Assembly: GCA_025435555.1 (NCBI GenBank)
Contig: JAIWWG010000073.1
Coordinates: forward strand, 1-64,000
Reading direction: 5' to 3'
Length of the DNA stretch: 64,000 bases
Source of the DNA: Chytriomyces cf. hyalinus JEL632
Taxonomy: Eukaryota > Chytridiomycota > Chytridiomycetes > Chytridiales > Chytriomycetaceae
Each line of letters begins with the position of its first letter. Within the stretch, counting starts at the first letter, position 1. Shown here piece by piece: positions 45,401 through 56,837 of this stretch. Both the position numbers and the translations under genes were made by a program. Under the pieces are notes generated by a model. The model was not told the DNA's origin. It did no database searches and saw only the letters and a list, made by a program, of their open reading frames with translations.

Positions 45401-45902
45401 ACCGTCTTGGCGGAGCGTATCTTGGACCGAGTTGGTCTGCCTCTCGTTCGGGAGCACTCGATTCATCATTGGTTGCATTGTTTGAACCGGTGGTGGTAAT
45501 TGAGGTTGGTTCCGGCGTATCTCCAAACTGGCGTGGTCTAATCATACGAATCAATTTTTGCTGCAGTGATGTGTTTGAAGTAGCGCTGTCCTGTTGCTGC
45601 TGGTACTGCTGCTGTTTAGGCTTCTCGCTAAAAATGGAGACGCGTCGTTCACTTCCACAGTCTTGCGTGGATGCGATTGCGTAATCGCCCGCGTTCCATC
45701 TCAGACCCAGATCCAAATGAGAAGAGGCAATTTCTTTTTTCGCGCGCGGGGGTTCTGTACTGGTTATTGGACTGTGGAGTTGAACAAAGTTGAGCAGGTT
45801 CTGGTTGATCTTTTCGAGACGCGTTTGGAAGTGGTTTTGTAAGTCAGCGACTTCAGCTAGCAGAGACTGGCTCAGTTCCGTGCAGAACAGGCACGGGGGC
45901 AT
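42420..45902 (-). CDS. Cyclic-nucleotide-gated (HCN/CNG-like) cation channel with GNIFPM pore
   Basis: Six-transmembrane channel with a C-terminal cyclic-nucleotide-binding domain, eight or so exons on the minus strand, ATG at 45902. The first 450 residues are cytosolic and Ser/Gln-rich. Membrane part: S1 FYFVCLWLIPFAIGF, an S2 segment TIVFSVDSLVSIITPQSFD, S4 region LLLLLRLLRFIRLPN, S5 ISRVVPIAGGIYFYMHFNA, pore LMGVYVWTFFQ joined through a short exon to SLGNIFPMSFKPQT, then S6 VAVLFICLGAILVSFYSEF. A C-linker follows (LLDYVQWKKLDAETSEKLIS) and the CNBD: CYYIPGDFITKQGDSGLDMF, then YIGEVALITKVLRTATVQA, keeping the GE and R-T-A residues that hold the cyclic nucleotide phosphate. The pore has no GYG. 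It ends RRKTFLN. Divergent from the PCI gene, 94 bases apart. Confidence 0.9.
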
Positions 45903-45996
45903 TGTGGGCAGTGATGTGCGGTGCGGTTGGTTTTTGAGTATTTGCTTTCGTTCAAAGATTTACGCTTTTTGACAAGTTTTCGTTTGAAAAAAGGTC

Positions 45997-47569
45997 ATGT
46001 CTTTACTTTCTCGTCTTGGCCCTCGAAACGGCGGTCATGTCAGCCATACAACCAACGCAATGGGCCGCAGTGTGTCTCAGTGCTTGGAGACCGAGGATGG
46101 TGATTCGCTGCTTGAACTGGTTCTCGGAGACGGTGGCCAGGGCCCGGATGAGATCGGCGATGCTCTACAGGCAGCAAGCGTGGCTGACTCGGATGTCGAT
46201 GAGTTTACAGCGTTGAACTATGCCACGCAGTCTGTATTTTTTAATATCGAATGCGGGAATCAACTGAAACGAATGCATCAGACTCTTTCACAACGCCATC
46301 ACGCTGAATGGATGTGCTCGATGGATTCTTCCTGCGCTGTTTGGCCTGAATCTGCGGCTGTTTCGATGCGCCGCTCAAGCGGACGACGGCCTTGTTGCGA
46401 GTGGACAGAAGCCGCGCTGTCTCGAAGAAGCTGCGCGAACAATGAACAAAGCTTTCTCGGTCTGTGCTACGGACAGGTGAGTTGTGCATCTTATCTTGGC
46501 TGCGATGTCATGTTTATCGAACCCAACTTGGCAGGTTCAATCCGATCCAAGCGTCGAGAAAGTGGGGAGCGTACTATATGTGCAACATGCTGTTTCGCAC
46601 GTATTTTAGGGTATGCAAGCAAAGTAGACAACTTTGGAGACTGGCCACTCACTGTTTGAATCAAAACGCTTTCAGCTCAAGCAAATCAACCTCGCCGCAA
46701 ATCTCATTCGATCCCTCAAAAGTGTCGATTTACCCGCTTTGGAAGAGTATCCCATCGCTCATGTTGTCACCTATCGCTACTACATGGGAGTCTTGGCGTT
46801 TTACGATGAGCAGTATAAAAGGGTGCGCCTGTTTTCTCACATCTATCGCTCTTGCACCCATTCCTGAATACCCCTTTCCCAGGCTCAAGAAGAATTGATA
46901 TTTGCGCTTCAAAATTTCCCACCACTCACAACCCCAACTCGCGTTCACAACCACAATCTGTTACTGGTCCACTTGATACCCGTCAACCTCCTTTCTGGGC
47001 GAATTCCTGCATCGAATATACTGCAACCGCATCACCCACAGTTGGTAGACATGTACACGGATTTGATTTCGGCGATTGGGAGTGGCCGTCTCGGCGATTT
47101 TGACGCGTTGTTGGACGAAAAACAAAATGAATTGATTCGGCGAGGCGTGTTTCTTACCATGGAGCGGTGTCGGATTGTTTGTTTCCGGAACCTGGCGAGG
47201 AGAATGTAAGACCGTTTTTATGTACTCAGTCAAGTTGCAGTTGGCTGATTCAAAAATATGGACGATGCAGTTTCTTGATCCGGAACAAGACTACGCGTTT
47301 GGATTTAAATGATATTTTACTGGGAGCCCAGGTTGCCGGCTGTGATGATGTTTCAATGGATCAAATTGAGTGCCTGGTTGCGAATCTGATTGATAAGGTG
47401 AGTGTGCGCCATTCGCTTGAAACTCTTGGAGCGACCATCCTGATACACTTTTTTTTGTGCTTGCGAAAAGGGCTTTGTCAAGGGGTATATTTCGCATGAG
47501 AAGTTGACACTGGTTCTTAGCCCGAATAACGCGTTTCCCGCGTTGACTTCTGTGCCGTTTTCTTTGTGA
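45997..47569 (+). CDS. PCI-domain protein, PCID2/THP1/CSN12-like
   Basis: Member of the PCID2/Thp1/Csn12 family; Thp1/PCID2 work in TREX-2 mRNA export, Csn12 with the COP9 signalosome. Six exons: the first starts with ATG 45997, and an intron (GTCTGT..CATCAG) joins NYATQ to LFHNAITLNG. Then come EEAARTMNKAFSVCATDR-FN, SRKWGAYYMCNMLFRTYFR, LKQINLAANLIRSLKS, VTYRYYMGVLAFYDEQYKR, AQEELIFALQNFPP, NLLLVHLIPVNLLSGRIP and the winged-helix end IECLVANLIDKGFVKGYIS, NNAFPALTSVPFSL and TGA at 47567-47569. The run SRKWGxYY and the HLIPVxLLxGxxP block are family hallmarks. Length is about 395 residues. Which of the two paralogues it is (PCID2 or CSN12) is unresolved; the ending favours PCID2/THP1. Confidence 0.88.
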
Positions 47570-47936
47570 AACAAAACAAAAGTGCCCGCGATTTTGGAAA
47601 ATATGAGAATGTATTTAGTATTTGGGATCCAGTTATGTTACTATCTTGTGCACGCGATCAGGAACTGTCGCGCTGAGCATTACTATTATCTGAAACAGGT
47701 TTTGTGTTCGGTCTCACCATACCCGCATTCGAGAATAAAAAAGCAACATGTTCCATGATCGTAAAGTGGGGATTTACGACTGAAAAAGATTTTCATCTCA
47801 CAAAAACGCGAGGAGGCCCGCCGCCCCGCCCAGACTCACAACAAACTCACACCGCGCACGATCTGAAGCCATCAACATCACATCATCAGCTCCTACTTTG
47901 TCGAATAGCCCCCAGTTGCGGAAAAAACACGAAACA

Positions 47937-49277
47937 ATGAACAACTTTGCTCAGAAGGAGTTCAACACGATTGTGGCGGGGTCTTGTATCCTGGCCATGA
48001 ACGCTGGATTTATTAACGTGGTCACGTTGGCTGGAGTGTTTTCAGTCACCGTGTCGCATGTGGTATGTTTTTATTTATTTCTTAGACTATTTTCTGAATG
48101 GCCCGTGCCACCAAAAAATAACCGCAACTTTGTTCAACTAAAAAAAAAAGACTGGAAACGTGTCACGTATCGCCATTTCCCTCTTTAACGGGGACATTAC
48201 AACGCTCTCCCTCGTCCTCTCGATCCTCTTTTCATTCATGTTTGGATCCTTTGTCTCTGGTTACATGGTCGGCGACGCCAAGTTTGTGCTCGGGAAATCG
48301 TACGGATACGCGTTGATGCTTGAAAGCGCAATGCTGTTTACTAGTTTTATTACGTTGCGTGGAGAGTATATTGTTGGGGAGTGGTGTGCTGCGTTTGCGT
48401 GTGGTTTGCAGGTTTGTTTTTGTTATAAAGTATGTGGGGAGGGCCTTTTTCTCTGAATTTACCGGGTTTTCGTTGTTTTTTTTTTGGCAGAACGCAATGG
48501 CGACGAGTTATAGTGGACTGGTTGTTCGCACAACACACATGACGGGAATCGCAACGGATATTGGAAACATTCTTGGCCAGGCGTGTAGAAAAGATAATCA
48601 CGCGGAAGTCTGGAGATTGTATGTGCACGTACCTATCCTCGCGAGTTACTGTTTTGGCGGGTTTTTGGGCGAAGGCGCATGTAAGTACCAGGCGTGGGAC
48701 TTTTTTGAATCAAAATAAGTTTTTGACTAAAAATTGCTGCTGCTGCTGCTTCTCTTTTTTTTTTTTTTCGCCAGACTATCTCCTACGCGAACACAGCCTC
48801 TTAATCCCCTGCATCTTTACCGGCATCACAGCCACAATCTACCTCTCCCTCCCCTTCATCCAAACCGCCACCGAAACCTTCAAAGGCCGCGAAAAACGTA
48901 TCCGCGCCGACTTTGTCCCCGGCCGTGGCAGTACACTCGAAATCCGTATGGTCGGAGACCCACGGCAAGTCGGTGGTGGTATCATTACCGTTGCGGACCC
49001 TGCTAAAAAATTGCCTGGATTGAATGGTGTCAGTGATTTGGAGATTCGTGAGTTTTTTGGGGATGTGAATGATAGTTTTGAGGAGTTGGATTTGGAGCAG
49101 GCAAAGAAGAGGAGTGTTGTGGCAAGTGGTGTTGTTGGTGGCGGTGGTGGTGTTGTTGCTGGGGCTGATGTGAGGGAGATGCAGCAGGTGCAAAAGAGCG
49201 CAAAGGCGTATGTTGGCGTCAGTGCTGATGAAGGGAGCAGTGAGGTTTTGACGACGGGCGGGGCTTCTGAGAAGTAA
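47937..49277 (+). CDS. DUF1275 (YoaK-like) multi-pass membrane protein
   Basis: Integral membrane protein of about 350 residues. Four exons beginning at ATG 47937; the intron after VTVSHV uses donor GTATGT and an A-rich acceptor to give the family signature SHVTGNVSRIA. Further hallmarks are QNAMATSYSGLVVRTTHMTG and TDIGNILGQ. About six hydrophobic segments are seen: NTIVAGSCILAMNAGFINVV, LSLVLSILFSFMFGSFVSGY, YALMLESAMLFTSFITL, LYVHVPILASYCFGGFLG and SLLIPCIFTGITATIYLSL among them. Bacteria and fungi share this family; the function is unknown. The C-terminal 130 residues are cytosolic, Gly/Val/Glu-rich and not conserved. Confidence 0.88.
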
Positions 49278-49700
49278 GCTTGGCTTTACGTTACGTAAAA
49301 GGGGGTTGAACAAGGCGAGGGGGGTGGGGGGGCGCATGTATGATTTTCTCGTTTTCTCATTCACAGCTATTCTCATCACATCAACTCGGAGAGTATTTAT
49401 TTTCTGTAAAAGTACTACTGTAGACGGAATAATAAGTACTGCAGAAGATGGAGTTGCAAAGTATTTTGGTGGCGGATTAAAGGTTCTCCTTCGTTGTTGT
49501 TGGCACGTGTGTGGCTGGGCCACTTTTTGAAGATGTTGCACCCCTGGTCCGGTGAAAGCGAATGACCGACAGGGGGTCATTCTTGCCATTAAGAACCAGC
49601 GCCTGGGATCCACACGACTGGGGAGCAGCATCTCATAAACAGCCCCTCATCATTCCAACTCCCTTATCAGCAAGAAAACGGTGTCGGCCAAATCGGGAAT
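49278..49700. other. Intergenic between DUF1275 and USP genes
   Basis: 423 bases. A G-rich patch lies at about 49300-49335. No gene or clear promoter element is seen. Confidence 0.4.
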
Positions 49701-51045
49701 ATGTTTGAAGGAATTCGGCGAAAATGGAGCAAAAAGCCCGTAACCCCACTCAAACCACCTCCGCCGTCTCTGCCCGGCAGCAGCAACCTTGGACTGGGAC
49801 TGAGAAGGTTTTCCACCGCATCGTCTTCTACGGGATCCAACCTCGATACCGCCAATGTGCCCGTGATCCCAATCGCAGCATTTGAAATTGTGCCTGGCGC
49901 GGAGGACTCTGATGATGACGATGACTCAAGCAAGTCCAATTCCAATTCGCTCGAGGGTGGGACTGACGGTGATACTGAGGACACTGAGGGCACTGAGAAT
50001 AGGCACGAGCCGCAAAGAAGCGGCACGGCTGCCTCCAGTGTCACTGCAGCCAAAGCGGAAAGCCAGGATCCAGTCCAAAACCAAGGGTTGAATGTGACAA
50101 ACGCTTCTGGACTGTTTGCGCTCGCTGCTTTGATTAGCACGAGACGCGGGTGAGGATCTTTGTTTTTTGTTGTGTTTGCATTGGTTGTTAACTTTTGAAC
50201 GGGCGCCCAGATCCTCAGCAACCGTCTCCAGCTGGCTGGACGATGACGATATCTACGACGAAGCAGAAGTCCGAAGCGCACTTCCTTGTTGCGCATTGCC
50301 ACAGACACCCACCGAAATTGTCCAATCACTTGAATCAGAACAACACGCATCAGAAACACACACACTTCAAAACACGGCCTCTCACAAAAAGAGAGTCGTT
50401 GTGATTGCATTGGACAGCGCAGATGCAAATCCGCTTCAATGGGCGTTGGACACAATGCTGCAACCAATCGATTTGGTCGTTGTTGTGAATGTGCGTCCGT
50501 TTCGAAGTGTGGATGTGCGTTGTTTTTGTCTTTTAGAGTTTATGAGATGAAACTTATTTTGTTCATGTTGCAGAGTAAGGATGTTGCGCATGGGTTTCTT
50601 AAAAGCCAGGTGCTGTTACTTGCGCAGAGTCGGGTGAGTGTTTTTCTATGTTTGGGTTGGTCTGTTTGATGGGGGGGCGCTGATGTCTTCTTGCTGTTTC
50701 TAGATTCCGGCGAAAGGACTCGCCATGTGTGGAGAGTGAGTGCTTTGATGGTCCATCCAGTGAGTATATTTAACAACTGCAATTTCATCGAACACAGCGC
50801 TCGATATGAAATCGTAAAGACTGCGCAGGAACTGAGTGCGGATTTGCTCGTTGTTGGACATCAAAGTGCTGGATCGAATGCACAGAAATGTGGGGATGAC
50901 CTGGGATCCGTTTGCGGTGAGGACTATACCTGAACCTACGGGAATCCAACACTGCTGATTGATGTTACATTTTCTACTGATAGAGTTCGTGGTGCGCCGG
51001 TCTCCGTGTGCGGTGGTTGTAGCCAGGGGAAGGTCCGGATGCTGA
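49701..51045 (+). CDS. Universal stress protein (UspA)-domain protein with acidic N-terminus
   Basis: Five or more exons, ATG 49701 (MFEGIRRKWSKKPVTPLKPP). The first 180 residues are Pro/Ser-rich then strongly acidic (EDSDDDDDSSKSNS). The UspA alpha/beta fold begins at KRVVVIALDSADANPLQWAL, continues through DLVVVVNVRPFRSVD, and ends with SARYEIVKTAQELSADLLVV, GHQSAGSN, and the last strand joined through an intron to give GSVCEFVVRRSPCAVVVARG and TGA at 51043-51045. The G(2x)G(9x)GS-type ATP loop is partly kept (VGHQSAGSN, then GS). Fungal USP proteins often carry such long disordered extensions. The middle exons around 50640-50770 are the least certain. Confidence 0.75.
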
Positions 51046-51742
51046 CCATCCCACTCCCTCCTTCCTTCCCCTGAGTCACTCCCTCAGTCACTGTCACTGC
51101 ACTGTGACTGGAATGTTTATGAATTATTTTATGACTATTTAAGCTGTATTCTGAGTCCCCTGAAACTAAAGAGCCTCGTATGAAATGAGACGTGTTGTTG
51201 TTTGTATATGCAGAGTGTAAGTGTACCAGAGAGAGAGGAAAGAGAGGAAAGAGTGCCAAGTCTAATGACGCCACCAATTAACAATTAATTGATCAGGCTT
51301 GAGCGTATGAACGCCACCAACTCAAACAAACTGAACTGGGACTTGGCATGATCTCAACCGCACTCAACCAACCGTACTGATCGTATGTGTATGTCGATGC
51401 ATACGCGAGCTGACCTTCCGAGGCTGTTTGCTGGCTGGCTGGCTGGCTGGCTGCTTCCTGTGCTGACCTATCCCGCGGGCCCGAGTCACAGCCACCGACC
51501 GACCCATGGACTTGCCAAGGTAACAGGGCAACCTGCTCATGTGCGAAGCCAGATCACAACAGCAATTTAACCAACAAGAAATCTCAAGAATATCTTTTAT
51601 TCTTCTTCTGCAACGAAGCCATCAAAAGATGTGAGAAAATAAATACAAAGCTGCCTGCCTCTCTACTCCTGTATCGCACTGCTCAGCAAAAACATAAGGA
51701 TAATAATAATGATGTAAAAGGAGGACAGGACAATAAACAAAC
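51046..51742. other. Intergenic with (CTGG)n microsatellite
   Basis: Nearly 700 bases without a convincing gene. A tetranucleotide tandem (CTGG, five copies) lies at 51431-51450. AATAAA on the minus side near 51640 and AT-rich sequence before 51743 are consistent with the 3' end of the minus-strand secreted protein gene. Confidence 0.5.
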
Positions 51743-52342
51743 TCAATCGGAGGATTCCTCGGTTTCCTGAGCTTGCTTTGTCGTTGTCACCTTCTTTGGC
51801 AGCGGTTTAGGGTTATAGTAGTAGTAGTACTTGTTGCTTCTCGCCTGGGACTGGCTGCTTCGGATGCCTACGGTTCCCGTCTGAGTAGCCACAGATGTAA
51901 CTGCAACAGTCGTGCCGGTCGAAACAGGAGGAACAGCAGCAGCAGAAGTGGAAGTAGAAGTAGCAGCTGCGCTTGTTGTCTGGGCTGCTGCAGATGTAGC
52001 TGTTGCAGTCTTGGTCATTGGAGGAATGGTTGGAATGATGGGGACCACTGGAGTAAAGAAGCCAGCAGTGGCAGTGGCTGCTGAAGTGCTTGCTTGTTGA
52101 GTTTCACTGCCTGATGGAACCACAACGACTTTGGGGTAGTATGGATGGTAGTAGTAGTATTTCTCGTACGTCGCGGTGGCCGTGGCTGTGGCTTCGGGGG
52201 TGGCAATGGGTCGGTTCTGGACTGGCCAAGGGCGCTTCCACCATGGGACAACTTGTGTAGCTGTTTGTGTATTTGGAGCTACAGGTGGGTTTGGTGCAGC
52301 AGTCACGAAGGCGGCAACGGTCAAGAGGGCGGGGACGAGCAT
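51743..52342 (-). CDS. Secreted Thr/Ala-rich protein with oligo-tyrosine blocks
   Basis: Intronless protein of 199 residues. ATG at 52342 gives a signal peptide MLVPALLTVAAFVTAAP. The mature part is Thr/Ser/Ala/Pro/Val-rich and suited to O-glycosylation. It carries two tyrosine blocks: YEKYYYYHPYYPK near residue 70 and NKYYYYYNPKPLPKK near 175, the second followed by a short charged tail. There are no cysteines in the mature part that I can see and no GPI signal (the tail is EETEESSD-like and acidic). Probably a cell-wall or extracellular matrix protein (inference). A TATA box lies 70 bases upstream on the same strand. I do not recognise the family. Confidence 0.72.
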   Translation of the reverse strand: MLVPALLTVAAFVTAAPNPPVAPNTQTATQVVPWWKRPWPVQNRPIATPEATATATATYEKYYYYHPYYPKVVVVPSGSETQQASTSAATATAGFFTPVVPIIPTIPPMTKTATATSAAAQTTSAAATSTSTSAAAVPPVSTGTTVAVTSVATQTGTVGIRSSQSQARSNKYYYYYNPKPLPKKVTTTKQAQETEESSD

Positions 52343-52410
52343 ATAATAAATGATGGGGAATGGGAGTTGCTACTGTTGTATATTTGTTTGTTTACAGTTG
52401 GGATGCGTGC

Positions 52411-52417
52411 TTTTATA
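52411..52417 (-). promoter_or_regulatory. TATA box of the secreted oligo-tyrosine protein
   Basis: TATAAAA on the minus strand, about 70 bases upstream of the ATG at 52342; strong TATA boxes are often seen in highly or conditionally expressed fungal genes. Confidence 0.55.
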
Positions 52418-52559
52418 CGCTTGGTGGGTGGCTAATCTGTAGACAGGATCCTCCACTTTTGTTGTTGTTGTTGTTGTTGCTGTGTTGAGGGTGCTTGAGT
52501 GTTTTCGTTCATATTTTACGTTTCTCAACATTTTAAACAACTTTTATGTATGTAAAATA

Positions 52560-55500
52560 ATGGGAAGCGAATACGCGCAATTCGAAGCAGCCGTGAATGC
52601 AATGCAGACGGCCGATGCCGCATCTGCCCAGATCGAACTCAACAGATTGATCAGCAGTGTCGATGGATGGCGTGTTGGTGTTCGGGCTGTGGCGAGTCAG
52701 GTTTGGGCCATCGGTCACGTTCGTTCTTGCTCATGCTGAGGATCCTTTTCCTTCCAACCATAAAACTCATGTTCAGAGCGATAATATGCGCTTCTTTGGT
52801 GCCCTTTCACTGCACTTGTCACTCGCACGGTACGGTCACAATGACTCACACTCTCTCGCAACTAACCGATTCTCCCCCTGCAGCGAACCGGGTCCGCCCA
52901 ACGCGAATCTTTCTGAAATCCTGTATGCGCTTCTTCAGGCGCTTTCCATCGAAAAGATCCCTTTCGTCGCGACTAAAATGGGTGTAGCGGTACGCAAAAA
53001 CACGCTGTTTCGAAGCATTCGATATTTTTGCTGCCAATGGACCGAGTGACTGAAGAAGAAAGGACTTTTTCTTTTCCTCAGCTTTCCGCGCTCATGTTTC
53101 GGACATGTCCGCAACATCCACTTCAAACAATCGCAAACGCAATCCCACCTCAATCGCTCGCTTCCACAGCGACTATTTTATCGCTGTTTTCAATCTTTGC
53201 GCAAGAACTCGCGTCACGCACATTTGCAACCCAATCTCAACGAATTTCAGTTTTCGAAAATGTGCGGAATGATATTCCAGGGGTGCTCAATCTGATTGCG
53301 TCTGTTTTGGAGAGCGTCGATTATTCGAATTTGGACATTTTTAAAGTCAAAGTTGAGGCTTTGAAGTGCGTCTTGGCTTGGGGCGTTGTTGAAAAGGCGA
53401 TTCCTGTCGAGTTGAGTGAACGTTTTTTTTTTTTTTTCATTCTTGTGGGAGGCATGAATAGTTTTCGAAATTGGGCTGACTCGCAAATGGGTGGCAATTT
53501 TCATTTTTGCCGACAGATCAATGCCGAAACTTTTGACTCTGGTTATTCAGCATTTGCAACATGAAGCTACTTTTATTCCCTCATGCCAAGTTTTGGCAGA
53601 ACTTTTGACGTTTAAAGATTTATTAGTCCATGAGCGCACAATCTGCGACGCGTTAATTCCTGTTCTCACGGATGGAATTGTTGCTGGCGAATTCCGGCGC
53701 TGCATCGAAGGTTTGCGAGCGAATCCATGCAATTTGAATTCCTGCGGCCACCCGCTAATACTTGCTGTTGTGAATTTGCGCAGAAGAAGATGTCGAAACT
53801 GGACACGCCATTTGCTCGCTTTTGTCACAAGTCGGGGAATCTTTTCCAAAGTACCTTGTCAAAAATCTGGGCACCAGCGTCCATGTTCTTCGCTTGATTG
53901 AAATGGTACTGCGATTCACGGCGTTTCCAGGATATTATGGTATCGACGAGGACATATCGTAAGGCGTAACTTCTTTTCAAAGTTTATGAAGTTGAAACAT
54001 TTGAATCACATCCATCAGACACTTGCCGGACGAATTCTGGTACGAAATCGAGGAAAGCCTAACAGACGACACAGTCGTTCCAGCACTTCCATCACAAGCA
54101 AATTCTCAGCGACTCGAACTTTCAACGGATCCCGTCACGCACGAACCCGTTCTTCACGGAGACGGAGTGCGGATCGACGGTACACGACTTGCCACGCGTT
54201 TTTTGAACCGCGGATCCGGTGGAAACTCGTGGGATATGAGCGGGTTCCCGGAAGGCGCTGTGGAACGGGTGTGGGGAGCTGCGAGGGAAATTTTTGCGGC
54301 GCTTGTGGGTGTTGTGAGGGCTAAAATTGAGAGGCCGAAGGAATTGGATTTTGCGGGATGGAATCAAGGTTTGAATATTTTTTTTTCTATGATTGATTTG
54401 ATTGTTGGTGAGGACTTGGCTCAAGTGATTTTGTTTGTGCACCTAGATATGCGTGAAAAATTTCGGCTCTATCGCATGGACAAGGGCGAAACTCTCTTGG
54501 CGTGCAATCGAATTTTGGGGAAGAGCATTTATGACATTTTGATACCACTTGCGATTCAGAAGATTGAAGAAATCTCACAAGGTCGTGGTGAGGACGGGCA
54601 GGTGATGACTTGAGTACTTGAATGCAACTTCCAATTGGTTTCGTATTTACGCCAAGTTTTCAACCAACCCAGGCACTTGAGTCTACTCTATTTTGCCTGA
54701 AATCCATAGCGGAAGAAGTCTTTATCAATGATACACCGCATCTGCACATTCTTTTTGGTGATGCCATTATGGGTCGCGTTGCCGCATTCCCGCCAACATT
54801 CTGGCGCGTCCGGTTAACTTTCTGCCTACTCATTGGGGAGGAAAGGCATCCTTCTTGGCTCAACAAAAACCCTGTATACCTGCTACCTGTGATTACCTTT
54901 CTCATGAATAGTTTGAACGTGAATGCCCCATTGACTGGAGCTGCGGTTTCGAGTTTGGAGCAAGTTTGTAGCGTGTGTCGGAAGCAGTTGGGTGGAATTG
55001 CGCAGAATATGTTGGATGCGTGGGAGAGAATGAAGCCTGGGTTATCGGTTTGTTAAACTCTTGCCACTCACTTTTTCACACCTGGCGTGCTCAGGTTTTG
55101 TTTTTATTTATCCAAAACACCAGTCCAACGATCGAGTCCGACTGATTCGATCTGTTAGTGCCATTTTGGAGCCACTATCACCGCAAGAACAGTTACCACA
55201 TCTCATGACACTCGCTGGCTCCATGATTGGGGAAATGAGAACCACGCTTGCAATTTTGGCCGCGTCACCTACTTTACTATCACAGCCGCCTGAAGTTGAG
55301 GTGGCTGAGCGGCTTCTTGTGCGTGACTTGTTGCGTCTGTTGAAAGGTGTTTGTCAAGGGATTCAAAAAAGTGAAGGGGACGATGTCGAGGATGAAGATG
55401 TGGCTGAGAATGGCGCGATTATTGTGGAAAGCGGTGAAGCTGTGGATCTCTTTGCTTCGATTGATTCGGGAATGAAGGGTAGAATGGGGCAGTTGAGTGG

Positions 55501-56717
55501 AGTGGTTTGGGAAACGATTGGGGCCGTCTTTCAAGTGTTTTCAACGGATGAGGAGACGATTGATGTGAGTGCACTATTTTTTAGCGTCAGCGTAACATTG
55601 TTTTGATCAAAATGGTTTCGAAATAAGATTGCGTGCAGTCTGATTATTATGACGCTGCAAACAAAGATTCCCATCATGTTTACTCCGAATCCATCAACGC
55701 TAGCAAATCTGCTGCTGCCGTCATTTTCGTCAAACCATTTCGCCATTCAAATTCGCGTGTTTACGATTCTGTTACAATCCGTGAAGCAAGGCACTAATGC
55801 ATCTGGCGAAGATATGCTTGTTGTTGGAGACAGCAGTAACATGGTTTTGGAATGGGTCTCTGCGCGCTTATGTGACTTGAATTCTGCCATTATCCCTGTA
55901 TTACTTGGAAACGGGAACCCTGCAGCAGCAATGGCCGAGCACTCGGATATCGTGGAAGCTTACTTTAAGCTTCTTACTCGTGTGCTTGCAAAACATCCTT
56001 GGGCTATTATTCGGTTACTTGAATCCCACCAACAAGCGTTATTTGGGGATTTGATTTTAACAGGGCTGGGTCTGCAGGAACGGTCTTCGTGTTCTGCTGT
56101 TGTTGATTTTGTGCGGGATTTGGTGTCATTCAACACGGGGAGGTCGCATAGTAGCAAGAGGATGATGATGGGCAGCAAGAGTATGAATGCGGAAAGTCAG
56201 GAAAGTCAGGAAGCTCAAAAATGTCGAGATTTGTTGCATGGTGGGGTTGCTGTGATTGGGGCGCGTCTTGTGCGGGTTTTGATTTTGGTTTGTATGAATT
56301 TTTTTTTTTTTTGGTGTGTAATTTATTTTGGATCTTGACTGGTTGGATTGCTTGATTTTGCAGGACATTGGGGGTAGTCTTCCGACATCCATGTGGCCGT
56401 TGATTGCCGATTTGCTGCACAGGATCATTACGCATTTCCCAGCCGACGCGCGTGGATGGGTTGTTGAATGTTTGCGGGAAGAAGGGTTCCCGACTGTGCA
56501 TTGTACGAATGCGGACAAGGAAGACTTTGTGAAGGGCATGATGGTGTAAGGGAGCCTTTTTTTTGTTGGTTTTTTCATACTGCTGCATATGTTGTTGATT
56601 TCATTTGTTTTTGTAAACAGGGCGCAAATGAAGGCTTTCAAAGACTTGGTCAAAACATTTGGACTCAAATGCCGGAACTTGCAGGACACGTCTTACGGCT
56701 CGTCCATTCGAGTATGA
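52560..56717 (+). CDS. Importin-13/KAP122-like karyopherin
   Basis: Importin-beta-type nuclear transport receptor with ten or so exons. ATG 52560 (MGSEYAQFEAAVNAMQTADA) begins the importin N-terminal region; the next exon carries SDNMRFFGALSLHLSLAR, which fits the family segment where importin-13 reads VQFFGASALH. HEAT-type helices follow (LSEILYALLQALSI, GVLNLIASVLESVDY, LKCVLAWGVVEKAI, IRSVSAILEPLSPQEQL). The last exon, read through an intron GTAAGG..AAACAG, gives VAQMKAFKDLVKTFGLKCRN, the conserved C-terminal region of importin-13/transportin-3 proteins, then TGA at 56715-56717. The total is near 950-1,000 residues. Assignment to importin-13 over transportin-3 is moderate. Convergent with WOPR-2. 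Confidence 0.78.
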
Positions 56718-56837
56718 AAAAAAAAAAAAAGAAACAGCCGTCTTGTTGGCAATAAAGTAACAAAAAAGAAAACGCGTATTATGCATGAGTGGGGAGGTTT
56801 GAAGTATATTTTTTCATCATTTCGTTTTTTTTATTTT

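Noticed and set aside
48801-49631. Minus-strand open frame of 276 codons, and one at 49667-50467
   Set aside because: They are antisense to the well-supported DUF1275 and USP exons and contain no recognisable protein features.
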